This document shows positions 1 to 6,940 of a stretch of DNA of 64,000 nt, piece by piece. Position 1 is the first letter of the stretch. The number at the start of each line of letters is the position of its first letter. Position numbers and translations under genes: made by a program. The notes beneath the pieces were generated by a model. The model was given only the letters and a program-made list of their open reading frames with translations. It made no database searches and was not told the origin of the DNA. This DNA is from Candidatus Promineifilum breve (GTDB lineage: Bacteria; Chloroflexota; Anaerolineae; Promineifilales; Promineifilaceae), in NCBI RefSeq assembly GCF_900066015.1, contig NZ_LN890655.1, positions 1,094,726 to 1,158,725 on the forward strand, given 5' to 3'.

Positions 1-319
1 TGCCGTCGCCGCCGATGACCACTAGGCCCTCGATCTCGTGCAACAGTAGATTGCGCGTGGCCCGCAGCCGGCCGGCCCGCTCGCGAAACTCCTTGCAGCG
101 CGCCGAGCCGATGATCGTGCCGCCGAGGTGGAGGATGCCGCCCACGTCGCTCCAGCGCATGGGCTTGATGCGGTCGCCGCCCTCCACCATGCCCGCATAC
201 CCCTCATAGATGGCGTAGATTTCCAGCCCGCGATTTAGCCCGGTGCGCACCACGGCCCGCAGAGCCGCATTCATACCGGGGGCGTCGCCGCCACTCGTTA
301 ATATTCCGATCCTTTTCAT
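1..319 (-). CDS. pfkA: 6-phosphofructokinase, N-terminal part (runs off the window)
   Basis: This is the first 106 residues of a cytosolic ATP- or PPi-dependent 6-phosphofructokinase, the committing step of glycolysis. The start ATG is at 319-317 and the reading frame is open to base 1. The N-terminus carries the nucleotide-binding glycine loop [15 protein letters not shown], followed by [10 protein letters not shown] and the [10 protein letters not shown] stretch, which are diagnostic of the family. The last visible residues, VVIGGDG, begin the second conserved phosphate-binding loop. The residue that separates ATP from PPi users lies near the cut end, so cofactor use cannot be decided here. 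Confidence 0.93.
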   Translation of the reverse strand, partial: MKRIGILTSGGDAPGMNAALRAVVRTGLNRGLEIYAIYEGYAGMVEGGDRIKPMRWSDVGGILHLGGTIIGSARCKEFRERAGRLRATRNLLLHEIEGLVVIGGDG

Positions 320-513
320 GGTATAAGTCCAATGTTAGCCGCCGGATGAGTGGCGGCCGGTCGCGGCGTGTTGTGCCCAGGCCGATTTGTTTTCGGTCAA
401 GTTCATTACACAGCAGACCGCGTTTTGACTCTCAAGATTATTGGGCTATCAGCGTTCAGTGGTGTGGAAATTGCGACTCAATACTACAAGGATCGACGCG
501 GGAGGCAACCTAT

Positions 514-939
514 TTACACAGATTTAACAAGGGCAAGAACGTAACTTTTCCAGTCCGTGTCGATGGGTTCCCGCCCGGCGACGGTGGGCGGCCAACCGAC
601 GTAGACCCAGGCGATCACGTCACGGCCGCCGGCGGTAACGATCACGCGCCGCTCGCGCCGGAAGAGCGGCCGGCCCCACGATGCCTGGCCGATGCCCTCC
701 ACGCGATCCAGCAGGGCCATGATCCCGTCGTAGCGTTCCGGTCGCAGCGTGATGAGCAATCCACGGGCCTCCCCATCCGGCGCGTCGATCAGCATGGGGA
801 AGTAGCCCAGATCATACAGCCGCGCCCGCGGCAGGCGCGCCGTTTGCACGGCCGCCACCGCCCCACGCAGCAGCGGGTGATACCGCTCGCCCGGCAACAG
901 CGTACCATAGATGAAGATGGGCAGTTGAACACCTGGCAT
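514..939 (-). CDS. gamma-glutamylcyclotransferase (AIG2/GGCT) family protein
   Basis: This 141-aa cytosolic protein has the GGCT fold signature at its N-terminus, FIYGTLLPGE, followed by the ARLYDLGYFPMLID segment typical of the small bacterial AIG2-like branch. Family members release 5-oxoproline from gamma-glutamyl compounds, but many bacterial homologues are uncharacterised, so the substrate is not known. It stands alone: 194 bp separate it from the start of the phosphofructokinase gene and tRNA-Arg follows on the other strand. No unusual features are seen. Confidence 0.8.
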   Translation of the reverse strand: MPGVQLPIFIYGTLLPGERYHPLLRGAVAAVQTARLPRARLYDLGYFPMLIDAPDGEARGLLITLRPERYDGIMALLDRVEGIGQASWGRPLFRRERRVIVTAGGRDVIAWVYVGWPPTVAGREPIDTDWKSYVLALVKSV

Positions 940-986
940 ACGGCGGTAGTCATCTCCCGGTCATTCGGCTAAAATCCGGTCAGAGC

Positions 987-1058
987 GTCCTCGTAGCTCA
1001 AAGGACAGAGCAATCGCCTCCTAAGCGATAGATCACGGTTCGACTCCGTGCGGGGACA
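987..1058 (+). tRNA. tRNA-Arg (anticodon CCT)
   Basis: A complete cloverleaf can be drawn. The acceptor stem is GTCCTCG (987-993) with CGGGGAC (1051-1057), and the discriminator A is at 1058. The anticodon stem ATCGC/GCGAT encloses the loop CTCCTAA, which puts CCT at the anticodon and reads AGG. The T-arm contains GGTTCGACTCC. No 3' CCA is encoded, so it must be added after transcription. A heptad palindromic repeat starts four bases after the 3' end. Confidence 0.95.
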
Positions 1059-1061
1059 AGA

Positions 1062-1140
1062 TAATTAGGAATTACGAATTAGGAATTAGGAATTAAGAGC
1101 GCTCTTTATTCGTAATTCGTAATTCCTAATTCGTAATTTA
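1062..1140. repeat. heptad palindrome, AATTAGG/AATTACG family (copy 1)
   Basis: The left arm (about 1062-1100) is a run of degenerate 7-bp units AATTAGG, AATTACG and AATTAAG. The right arm (about 1105-1140) is the complementary run of AATTCGT and AATTCCT units, with GAGCGCTC at the centre. The element fills the whole space between the 3' end of tRNA-Arg and the stop codon of priA, which it touches. Placement suggests a bidirectional terminator or 3'-end element (inference). The second copy lies at 11371-11458. Confidence 0.9.
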
Positions 1141-4134
1141 TAACGTGCTTTCCGGGTCGATGTCCACCACCCAGGGCCGGGGGATGGGCAGATCATCCAG
1201 CAGGCGATGGGGGTCGGGGGTGTGGACGACGATGTGCCAGCGGTAGCGGCCGTCGAGCCGGGTGAAGAAGGCCGGCGTCGGCCCCAGCACGTCGGTGGCG
1301 GCCAGCGACCGCTCGCGCACGGCCAGATTCAGCACGCGGGCCATGTCGCGGGCCATTTCCTCAGCCCGGTCGTTCACCGGATCGCTCACCAGCAGGCGCA
1401 CGATACGCCGAAACGGCGGCAGCGCGCGCTGGGTGCGAAAGCGCATCTCGTCCAGATAGAACGCGGCGTAATCGTGCTCGGCCGCGGCCCGCACGGCGTA
1501 ATGCTCCGGGTTGTAGGTCTGGATGATGACCCGCCCGCCCAGCAAGCCGCGCCCGGCCCGCCCCGCCACCTGGGCCAGCACCTGGAAGACGCGCTCGCCG
1601 GTGTTGTAGTCGGGCAAGCCCAGGGCGATGTCGGCCGAAATGACCCCGACCAGCGTCACAAACGGCAAGTCCAGCCCCTTGGCGATCATCTGCGTGCCCA
1701 CCAGGATGTCGGACTCGCGATTGATGAACCCGGCCAGTAGCGCCTCGTGCGACCCCTCCTCGCCGGTGGTGTCGCGATCCCAGCGCACCAGCCGCGCCTC
1801 CGGCCAGCGCTCGCGCACCAACTCCTGTAGCCGCTCGGTGCCCAGCCCAAAGTAGCGGATGCGATCCGAGCCGCAATTAGGACAGACGTGGGGGTGAGGC
1901 TCACGCCGGGCGCACTGGTGGCAAACCAGCATCATTCGCGGCTGGTGGTAGGTCAGAGGGATGCCGCAGCGCGGGCAGTTCATCACGTGGCCGCAGTCGC
2001 GGCAATTGACGAAGGTCGCCGTGCCGCGCCGGTTCAGGAAGAGGATCGCTTGCTCGCCGCGGGCCAGTGTCTCGCTGACGGCCAACTCCAGCGCCCGGCT
2101 AAAGACGGAGCGGTTTCCCGCCCGCAACTCCTGGCGCATGTCGGTCACCTGAATGGGCGGCAGGGGGATGGTCAGGGCCTCGTCCAGGCGCATGATGTCG
2201 CCGCCGTCGCCGTCGCCGCCATCCGTCAACGGCTGGTAGCGACTGAGCACGTTGAGCCGCCCGGCCTGATCCTCGATACGCCGCCGGTGGCCCATGATGC
2301 GCTTGGGTAGTTCCAGCAACTGGTAGCGGCCGGAGCGCGCCCGGTGGTAGGTCACCACGTCGGGCGTGGCGCTGCCCAGGATGACCGCCGCGCCGGTGAA
2401 GGCTCCCAGGGCGATGGCCGCCTCGCGGGCGTGGTAGTAGGGCGGCGGCACGGGCGGCGTCTGCTTATAGCTGCTGTCGTGCTCTTCGTCCAGCACGATG
2501 ACGCCCAGATTGGGCAGCGGCGCGAACAGGGCACTGCGCGGCCCGATAGCGATATCGAACAGTCCGGCGCGGGCGCGCCGCCAGGTGTCGTACCGTTCGC
2601 CGTCGCTGAGGGCGCTATGGAGCACGGCCACGCGGCCGGGAAAACGGGCGGCAAAGCGGCGCACCGTCTGCGGCGTCAGGGCGATCTCCGGCACGAGCAT
2701 AATCGCCCGTTGGCCGCGGGCCAGGGCGTAGTCGATGGCCCGCATGTAGATTTCGGTCTTGCCGCTGCCGGTGACGCCGTGGAGCAGGAATGGGGTTGCG
2801 GCATCTAGCGGATCGACTTCATCGCCAGTGGTCGTGTCCGGCTCGTCGTCGTCGTCGAACGGCTCATCATCTTCGTCGTCGGCCTCGTCCTGGATCATGG
2901 CGACCTTGATGCGGCCCCAGACGCGGGCCTGATCGAGGGTCAACTCCGGCGGGTCGGCCGGGGCGAAGTCGCGGTCGGCCAGCGAGTCGCGCCAGACGTG
3001 TTCGTCGCCCAGCCGCACCAAATCCAGCGCGACCAGCTTACGCAGATGGTACAGCGTCGCCCCCGTAGTGGCATACACGTCGCTGAGAGCAACGGCCCGC
3101 GCTTCGTCGGCCAGATAATCGAGGATGCGGCCATATACCTCGGCCCGCCCCAGGCGCAGGATGTGACCCGTGACCCGCCGCGCCGGCACGGCCAGGCTGA
3201 CCGTCGCCGGCTGGGCCTCGACGCGCACCAGCCCGGCGGCCAGCCAGCCCGGCAACAGTTCCGGTCGGGGCAGCGCGTCCGGAGCCAGCGGCAACCGCGG
3301 CCGGACGGCCAGCAGTTCCGGCGGGGCCTTGGCCCGCGAGATGGGCACGACGACTTCGGCCGCCGGGCTACGGGTGATCAGCCCCGCGGCGGCCAACGCG
3401 TCCAGGTGTTTGATCGTAGCTCCGGTGGCGTCCAGCACGTCGGCCTCGGCCGGTAGTGGGTCGGCCGCGTCGGCCAGGTAGGCCAGCACGGCCGCCGCCT
3501 TGGTGGCGCGGCCCAACCGGGGCGCGGCGGCGCGGATGCGGGCCGGCCCGGCGATCAGTTCGACGGTGCGCACCTGCTTCGGCCGCACCCGCGGCGGATC
3601 GAGCACCGAGGCGCGGCGCAGAATACCCCGGTTAGTCAGTTGGGTGGCCGCGGCCGTCCATTTCTTGTCCTTCAGGTGGCGAGCGATCTGGCGACCGCGT
3701 TGATCGCCCCGTTCGAGCAGCAAATCGACCAGACGCTGCTGTAGCTCGGTCAGCTTGCCCTCGCCGTCCCAGCGGGGATTGATATCGTAGATGCTATCGG
3801 CCCAGCGCGTCAGGCCGGGCGGCAGCAGCAGGCGGAAGCAGGCGTTGAGCGGGGCCATGTAGCGGCGGCTGAGCCAGCGGGCCAGCTCGATCTGCCACGG
3901 CCACAGCACCGGCTCGGGGTCGATGAGCGAGATGACCGGCTTGGTCTCTTCGACCGGGGCGCTGTCGGCGAAACCGACGATGATGCCCTGGGCCAGGCGG
4001 CGGCCGAACTCCACTTCGACCAGGTGGCCGATGGCTAACGCCGGTCGTAAGTCGGCCGGGATGTGGTAGTGATAGGCGTCGGAGAGGGGCGTCTCCACGT
4101 TGACGACGACTTCGGCAAAGCGGCCGGTTTCCAT
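1138..4134 (-). CDS. priA: primosomal protein N' (replication restart helicase PriA)
   Basis: PriA is a superfamily 2 DNA helicase that recognises stalled forks and reloads the replicative helicase. At 998 aa this protein is much longer than the E. coli enzyme (about 730 aa). The N-terminal fork-binding region is followed by Walker A GVTGSGKTE near residue 451 and the DEEH box LDEEHD near residue 548. Eight cysteines near residues 711-756, in four CxxC pairs including CRDC, CPRC and CPNC, form the two-zinc strand-switch module. The extra length includes an acidic insertion rich in D and E at about residues 415-440, just before Walker A, and a long winged-helix-like middle region. The helicase motifs are intact, so it should be active. 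Confidence 0.96.
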   Translation of the reverse strand: METGRFAEVVVNVETPLSDAYHYHIPADLRPALAIGHLVEVEFGRRLAQGIIVGFADSAPVEETKPVISLIDPEPVLWPWQIELARWLSRRYMAPLNACFRLLLPPGLTRWADSIYDINPRWDGEGKLTELQQRLVDLLLERGDQRGRQIARHLKDKKWTAAATQLTNRGILRRASVLDPPRVRPKQVRTVELIAGPARIRAAAPRLGRATKAAAVLAYLADAADPLPAEADVLDATGATIKHLDALAAAGLITRSPAAEVVVPISRAKAPPELLAVRPRLPLAPDALPRPELLPGWLAAGLVRVEAQPATVSLAVPARRVTGHILRLGRAEVYGRILDYLADEARAVALSDVYATTGATLYHLRKLVALDLVRLGDEHVWRDSLADRDFAPADPPELTLDQARVWGRIKVAMIQDEADDEDDEPFDDDDEPDTTTGDEVDPLDAATPFLLHGVTGSGKTEIYMRAIDYALARGQRAIMLVPEIALTPQTVRRFAARFPGRVAVLHSALSDGERYDTWRRARAGLFDIAIGPRSALFAPLPNLGVIVLDEEHDSSYKQTPPVPPPYYHAREAAIALGAFTGAAVILGSATPDVVTYHRARSGRYQLLELPKRIMGHRRRIEDQAGRLNVLSRYQPLTDGGDGDGGDIMRLDEALTIPLPPIQVTDMRQELRAGNRSVFSRALELAVSETLARGEQAILFLNRRGTATFVNCRDCGHVMNCPRCGIPLTYHQPRMMLVCHQCARREPHPHVCPNCGSDRIRYFGLGTERLQELVRERWPEARLVRWDRDTTGEEGSHEALLAGFINRESDILVGTQMIAKGLDLPFVTLVGVISADIALGLPDYNTGERVFQVLAQVAGRAGRGLLGGRVIIQTYNPEHYAVRAAAEHDYAAFYLDEMRFRTQRALPPFRRIVRLLVSDPVNDRAEEMARDMARVLNLAVRERSLAATDVLGPTPAFFTRLDGRYRWHIVVHTPDPHRLLDDLPIPRPWVVDIDPESTL

Positions 4135-4204
4135 GATCTGAATTGTACCTCAGCCGTCAAATTAGACCATGTGTTCTATTATTGGTGAGATGCGCCTTGT
4201 GGAC

Positions 4205-4241
4205 AAAAAAACAGGCAACCGCTCCTGTAGCGGTTGCCTGT
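4205..4241 (-). terminator. intrinsic terminator of the PA14/SH3 gene
   Basis: A perfect 13-bp stem (4211-4223 with 4229-4241) encloses the loop CCTGT. On the minus strand it is followed by a run of seven T (4205-4211 read in reverse). It lies about 40 bp after the stop codon of the secreted protein gene, and is a textbook rho-independent terminator. Confidence 0.92.
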
Positions 4242-4279
4242 ATCACACGAGCCGCGAAACAATGAATAGCCGCGCGCTC

Positions 4280-5428
4280 TTACCTGGGTGATGGCAGCGT
4301 GGCAATATCCACGCCGGTGCGCACGTATTGGGCAAAGACCCAGCCCGTCGTCCCGCCGATGAGGTTGACCCCCACCCACTGGCGGTCGCCACTGACGAAG
4401 CCGGTCATGGGAACCGTGGCGCATGGCTCCAGTTGCGTCAGCGCCGGGAACTGCGTGCCAGGGCCTTGGCGCACGTTGAGACGTACAGAGGCGGTGACCT
4501 GCGCCTGCAATCCGGTGGGGGCGACGTTGCAATTACCAGGGTTGGCCGGTAGCGTGACCGCACCGCCGAGCGGGATGAGATCGACCTGTAAGAAGGCCGG
4601 GCCGTAGCTGTCGTAGAACTCCACGACGACGTTGGCCGTGTTGCCGCTGGCGACGATTTCGGCCGAGGCAGTGGTCTGCTGGTCAAGCCAGTTATCGATT
4701 ACCAGATTGCCGTTGATCCAGATACGCGACCCGTCGTCGCTGGTCAGGGTAACCCGATAGCGACCGGGTTGCACGGCCACCGCCCGCGTCCAGCGCGCCG
4801 ACCAGAAATCGGCATTGACGCCGGGGCCGGGTGAGCCTTCGCCCCAGTTCTGGTTCAGATAGCGGTCATCGCGCACGAGAACCGGCGCGCCGGCCAGGTT
4901 GGGCGTGTTGAAATAGACGCCCTGCCAGTTGGGGAATTGCGGGCCAGCGTTGCCGGCGCCGATGAGGTCCCAGGTGAAGATGGCCGTCGCCATCCCGCCG
5001 TCCTCAAAGTGCTCCACGCGGAAGTCGTGGTTGCCGGCCGACATGAAGCGATCGACCGAGACGGTGTGCTCCTGGCTGGGCGTCCAACTGTCGATGACCA
5101 GTTGACCGTCGATCCAGACGCGCATCCCGTCGTCCATTGTCGCCTGGAAGCGATAGTTGCCCGCGTCGAAGGCGACGGAGCGAGTCCAGCGGACGGAGAA
5201 GTTGTCGTCGCCGACGCGGGGGTCGGGCGCGCCGCCCCACCAGCGGAAATTGATACTGTTATCCCAGCGGGTGACGACGGGCGAGCCATTGAGGTTCTGG
5301 TTGTTGAAGAATTGGCCCAGCCATTGGGCATCCTGGGCCGCGGCCGGGCGGCTGCCCAAGAGTAACAAGGCCATCGCCGACGCGAATAAGGCCGCCAACC
5401 AGGCGGAACGACGAGATAAGAGAGACAT
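4280..5428 (-). CDS. secreted protein with two PA14-like domains and a C-terminal SH3b domain
   Basis: This 382-aa protein starts with a classical signal peptide (residues 1-31; hydrophobic core AALFASAMALLLLG, cleavage near PAAAQ). Two tandem beta-rich repeats follow, at about residues 33-160 and 165-290. Each contains the PA14-type core, a tryptophan-rich FSVRWTR/WSARWTR strand, a DDGMRVWIDG/DDGSRIWING turn and VIDSW/VIDNW. About residues 305-375 look like a bacterial SH3 domain (SVRLNVRQGPGT, GTTGWVFAQY). PA14 modules bind carbohydrates and SH3b modules bind cell-wall peptides, so it probably acts outside the cell on surface glycans or wall (inference). A good promoter precedes it, an AAGGAG ribosome site lies just before the ATG, and a strong terminator follows, so it is monocistronic. 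Confidence 0.85.
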   Translation of the reverse strand: MSLLSRRSAWLAALFASAMALLLLGSRPAAAQDAQWLGQFFNNQNLNGSPVVTRWDNSINFRWWGGAPDPRVGDDNFSVRWTRSVAFDAGNYRFQATMDDGMRVWIDGQLVIDSWTPSQEHTVSVDRFMSAGNHDFRVEHFEDGGMATAIFTWDLIGAGNAGPQFPNWQGVYFNTPNLAGAPVLVRDDRYLNQNWGEGSPGPGVNADFWSARWTRAVAVQPGRYRVTLTSDDGSRIWINGNLVIDNWLDQQTTASAEIVASGNTANVVVEFYDSYGPAFLQVDLIPLGGAVTLPANPGNCNVAPTGLQAQVTASVRLNVRQGPGTQFPALTQLEPCATVPMTGFVSGDRQWVGVNLIGGTTGWVFAQYVRTGVDIATLPSPR

Positions 5429-5500
5429 GGCTTGGGTGCTCCTTTATTGCGCAGCTGGTTGATTAAGGTGACGGAAAGGCCGCGCGATGTTGACGACTTT

Positions 5501-5530
5501 ATTGTACAATAGACGCAGAGTTGATGTCAA
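5501..5530 (-). promoter_or_regulatory. sigma70-type promoter of the PA14/SH3 gene
   Basis: On the minus strand the -35 box TTGACA (5530-5525) and the -10 box TACAAT (5506-5501) are 18 bp apart. Transcription should begin near 5494, giving a leader of about 65 nt. Confidence 0.75.
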
Positions 5531-5610
5531 CGTGGCGTAGGTCATTTTACTCATTTCAGGCGCCCCAAAATAGATGTTTGATCGATTGGACACACGTTTA
5601 AGGATAGATT

Positions 5611-6483
5611 ATGGAGTTATTGACATTTATTAATGATCATGGTTTGCCTGTTGTGGGTCTACGGCGTGGCGACGAAATTATCGACCTGTCCCCTTGTGTC
5701 TCCGACCTGCTTAGCCTGATTGACGGCGGCTCGGCCGCGCTGGAACAGGTGCGCGCCTATGCCGAAGGGGCGACGACGACCCTGCCGCTGGCCGGCGTCC
5801 GCTTGCTGGCCCCTATCCCAGTCCCCCGCCGCAACGTCATGTGCGTGGGCAAAAATTATGCCGCCCATACCCGCGAATCCTACGAGGCGCGCGGCGAAGC
5901 GGTGGAAGCCATCGACTACCCGGTCATCTTCACCAAGACGACGACCTGCGTCAACGGCCCCTATGACGATATTCCCTACGATGCCGCCGTGTCGGAGCAG
6001 ATCGACTACGAGGCCGAGCTGGCGGTCATCATCGGCCGCCGCGTCAAGAACGCCACGCGCGACGAGGCGATGGCCGCCGTCTTCGGCTACACCGTGCTCA
6101 ACGACGTGACCGCCCGCGACCTGCAAACATTGCACAAGCAGTTCTTCAAGGGCAAGAGCCTGGACGGCAGTTGCCCGATGGGGCCGTGGATCGTCACCGC
6201 CGACGCCGTCCCCGATCCCTACGCCCTGCGCATCACCTGCCGCGTCAACGGCCAATTGCGCCAGGACAGCGCGGCCGAGACGATGACCTTCGACATCCCG
6301 ACGATCATCGGCCATCTGTCGCGCGGCATGACCCTGCTGCCGGGCGACATCATCGCCACCGGCACGCCCAGCGGTGTCGGTTTTGCCATGAAGCCGCCCG
6401 TCTTCCTGCGGCCGGGCGATGTGGTGGAGTGTGCCATTGAGGGGATTGGGGTGATTCGTAATCGGGTGGCGGGTGGCGAGTAG
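5611..6483 (+). CDS. fumarylacetoacetate hydrolase (FAH) family protein
   Basis: This 290-aa cytosolic metal-dependent enzyme has the FAH catalytic fold from about residue 70. NVMCVGKNYAAH opens the domain, DYEAELAVIIG supplies acidic metal ligands, and FGYTVLNDVTARDLQ, KSLDGSCPMGPW and LLPGDIIATGTPSGVG are conserved family blocks. Relatives cleave C-C bonds in 2,4-dioxo acids or act as oxaloacetate decarboxylases and acylpyruvases; the substrate cannot be told from sequence. An AAGGA site lies six bases before the ATG. The last codons (RVAGGE and the stop TAG) are written in the heptad repeat that follows, so the native C-terminus was replaced or trimmed by the repeat. Confidence 0.88.
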   Translation: MELLTFINDHGLPVVGLRRGDEIIDLSPCVSDLLSLIDGGSAALEQVRAYAEGATTTLPLAGVRLLAPIPVPRRNVMCVGKNYAAHTRESYEARGEAVEAIDYPVIFTKTTTCVNGPYDDIPYDAAVSEQIDYEAELAVIIGRRVKNATRDEAMAAVFGYTVLNDVTARDLQTLHKQFFKGKSLDGSCPMGPWIVTADAVPDPYALRITCRVNGQLRQDSAAETMTFDIPTIIGHLSRGMTLLPGDIIATGTPSGVGFAMKPPVFLRPGDVVECAIEGIGVIRNRVAGGE

Positions 6484-6616
6484 CGAGTAGCGAGTAGCGA
6501 GTAGCGGGTAGCGGGTCGTGCGCCACCCGCCACCCGCCACCCGCCACCCGCCACCCGCCACCCGCCACCCGCCACCCGCCACCCGCCACCCGCCACCCGC
6601 CACCCGCCACACCCGC
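6464..6616. repeat. heptad palindrome, GGCGGGT/AGCGAGT family (copy 1, expanded)
   Basis: The left arm (6464-6516) is built of 7-bp units such as GGGTGGC, GAGTAGC and GGGTAGC. After a short spacer the right arm holds twelve perfect tandem CACCCGC units (6524-6607) and a degenerate tail to 6616. The right arm is much more homogeneous than the left, which suggests recent slippage expansion. The element covers the last codons and stop of the FAH gene and ends two bases before the -35 box of the rpsA promoter. Related elements are at 22646-22682 and 44623-44690. Confidence 0.93.
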
Positions 6617-6617
6617 A

Positions 6618-6645
6618 TTGACATAGTACCCAGCCCTGATATAAT
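6618..6645 (+). promoter_or_regulatory. consensus promoter of the rpsA-infA unit
   Basis: TTGACA (6618-6623) and TATAAT (6640-6645) are both perfect consensus boxes, 16 bp apart. The expected start of transcription is near 6652. The promoter directly abuts the expanded CACCCGC array. Confidence 0.85.
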
Positions 6646-6651
6646 TGGGAG

Positions 6652-6940
6652 TTGGCTGAGTGGGTTAGGGTAGGACGGCTGGAGAGAGTGTCGAAACGCC
6701 AGGATGCGACTTGTACGTGAATCTGGGGGTTTCTCAATTGCACCTCAAATGAGCTTCGTGCCCAGGGCATAGCCGGCCGCCCGGCACTGGTGGCGTGGAC
6801 ATTGCCCGCCAAATCCGGTGACGATAGCGACGCAAACTTGGCCGCTTATCGCGTTGTGGCGTGATAAATGGGTCGAGTTTTTTATTGAGGGTCTAGCTCA
6901 TCTAAACCCACTAAATATCAACCGTTGTCAGGACGAACGT
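6652..6940 (+). promoter_or_regulatory. long leader of rpsA (possible autoregulatory region)
   Basis: About 290 nt separate the promoter from the rpsA start. The stretch contains a short hairpin TTATCGCG/CGTGATAA (6846-6853 with 6860-6867), with a T6 run ten bases later (6878-6883). This could be a weak attenuator. Ribosomal protein S1 is known to repress its own mRNA in E. coli through a structured leader, so autoregulation is plausible, but I do not recognise a described RNA family here. An in-frame ATG at 6818 would give a 41-residue extension unlike any S1, and it lacks a good ribosome site. Confidence 0.4.

Noticed and set aside
6524-6607. CRISPR-like array
   Set aside because: The units are 7 bp in direct contact with no spacers; no array with 25-40 bp repeats and unique spacers exists in the window, and the Cas4-like gene has no cas neighbours.
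6219-6812. Minus-strand frames with repeated WRVAGGG
   Set aside because: They translate the CACCCGC array at 6524-6607, which is open in all frames; no ribosome site or conserved domain.
6818-6940. N-terminal extension of rpsA from the in-frame ATG at 6818
   Set aside because: The 41 added residues are unlike S1 and lack a Shine-Dalgarno sequence; the region is better seen as leader RNA.
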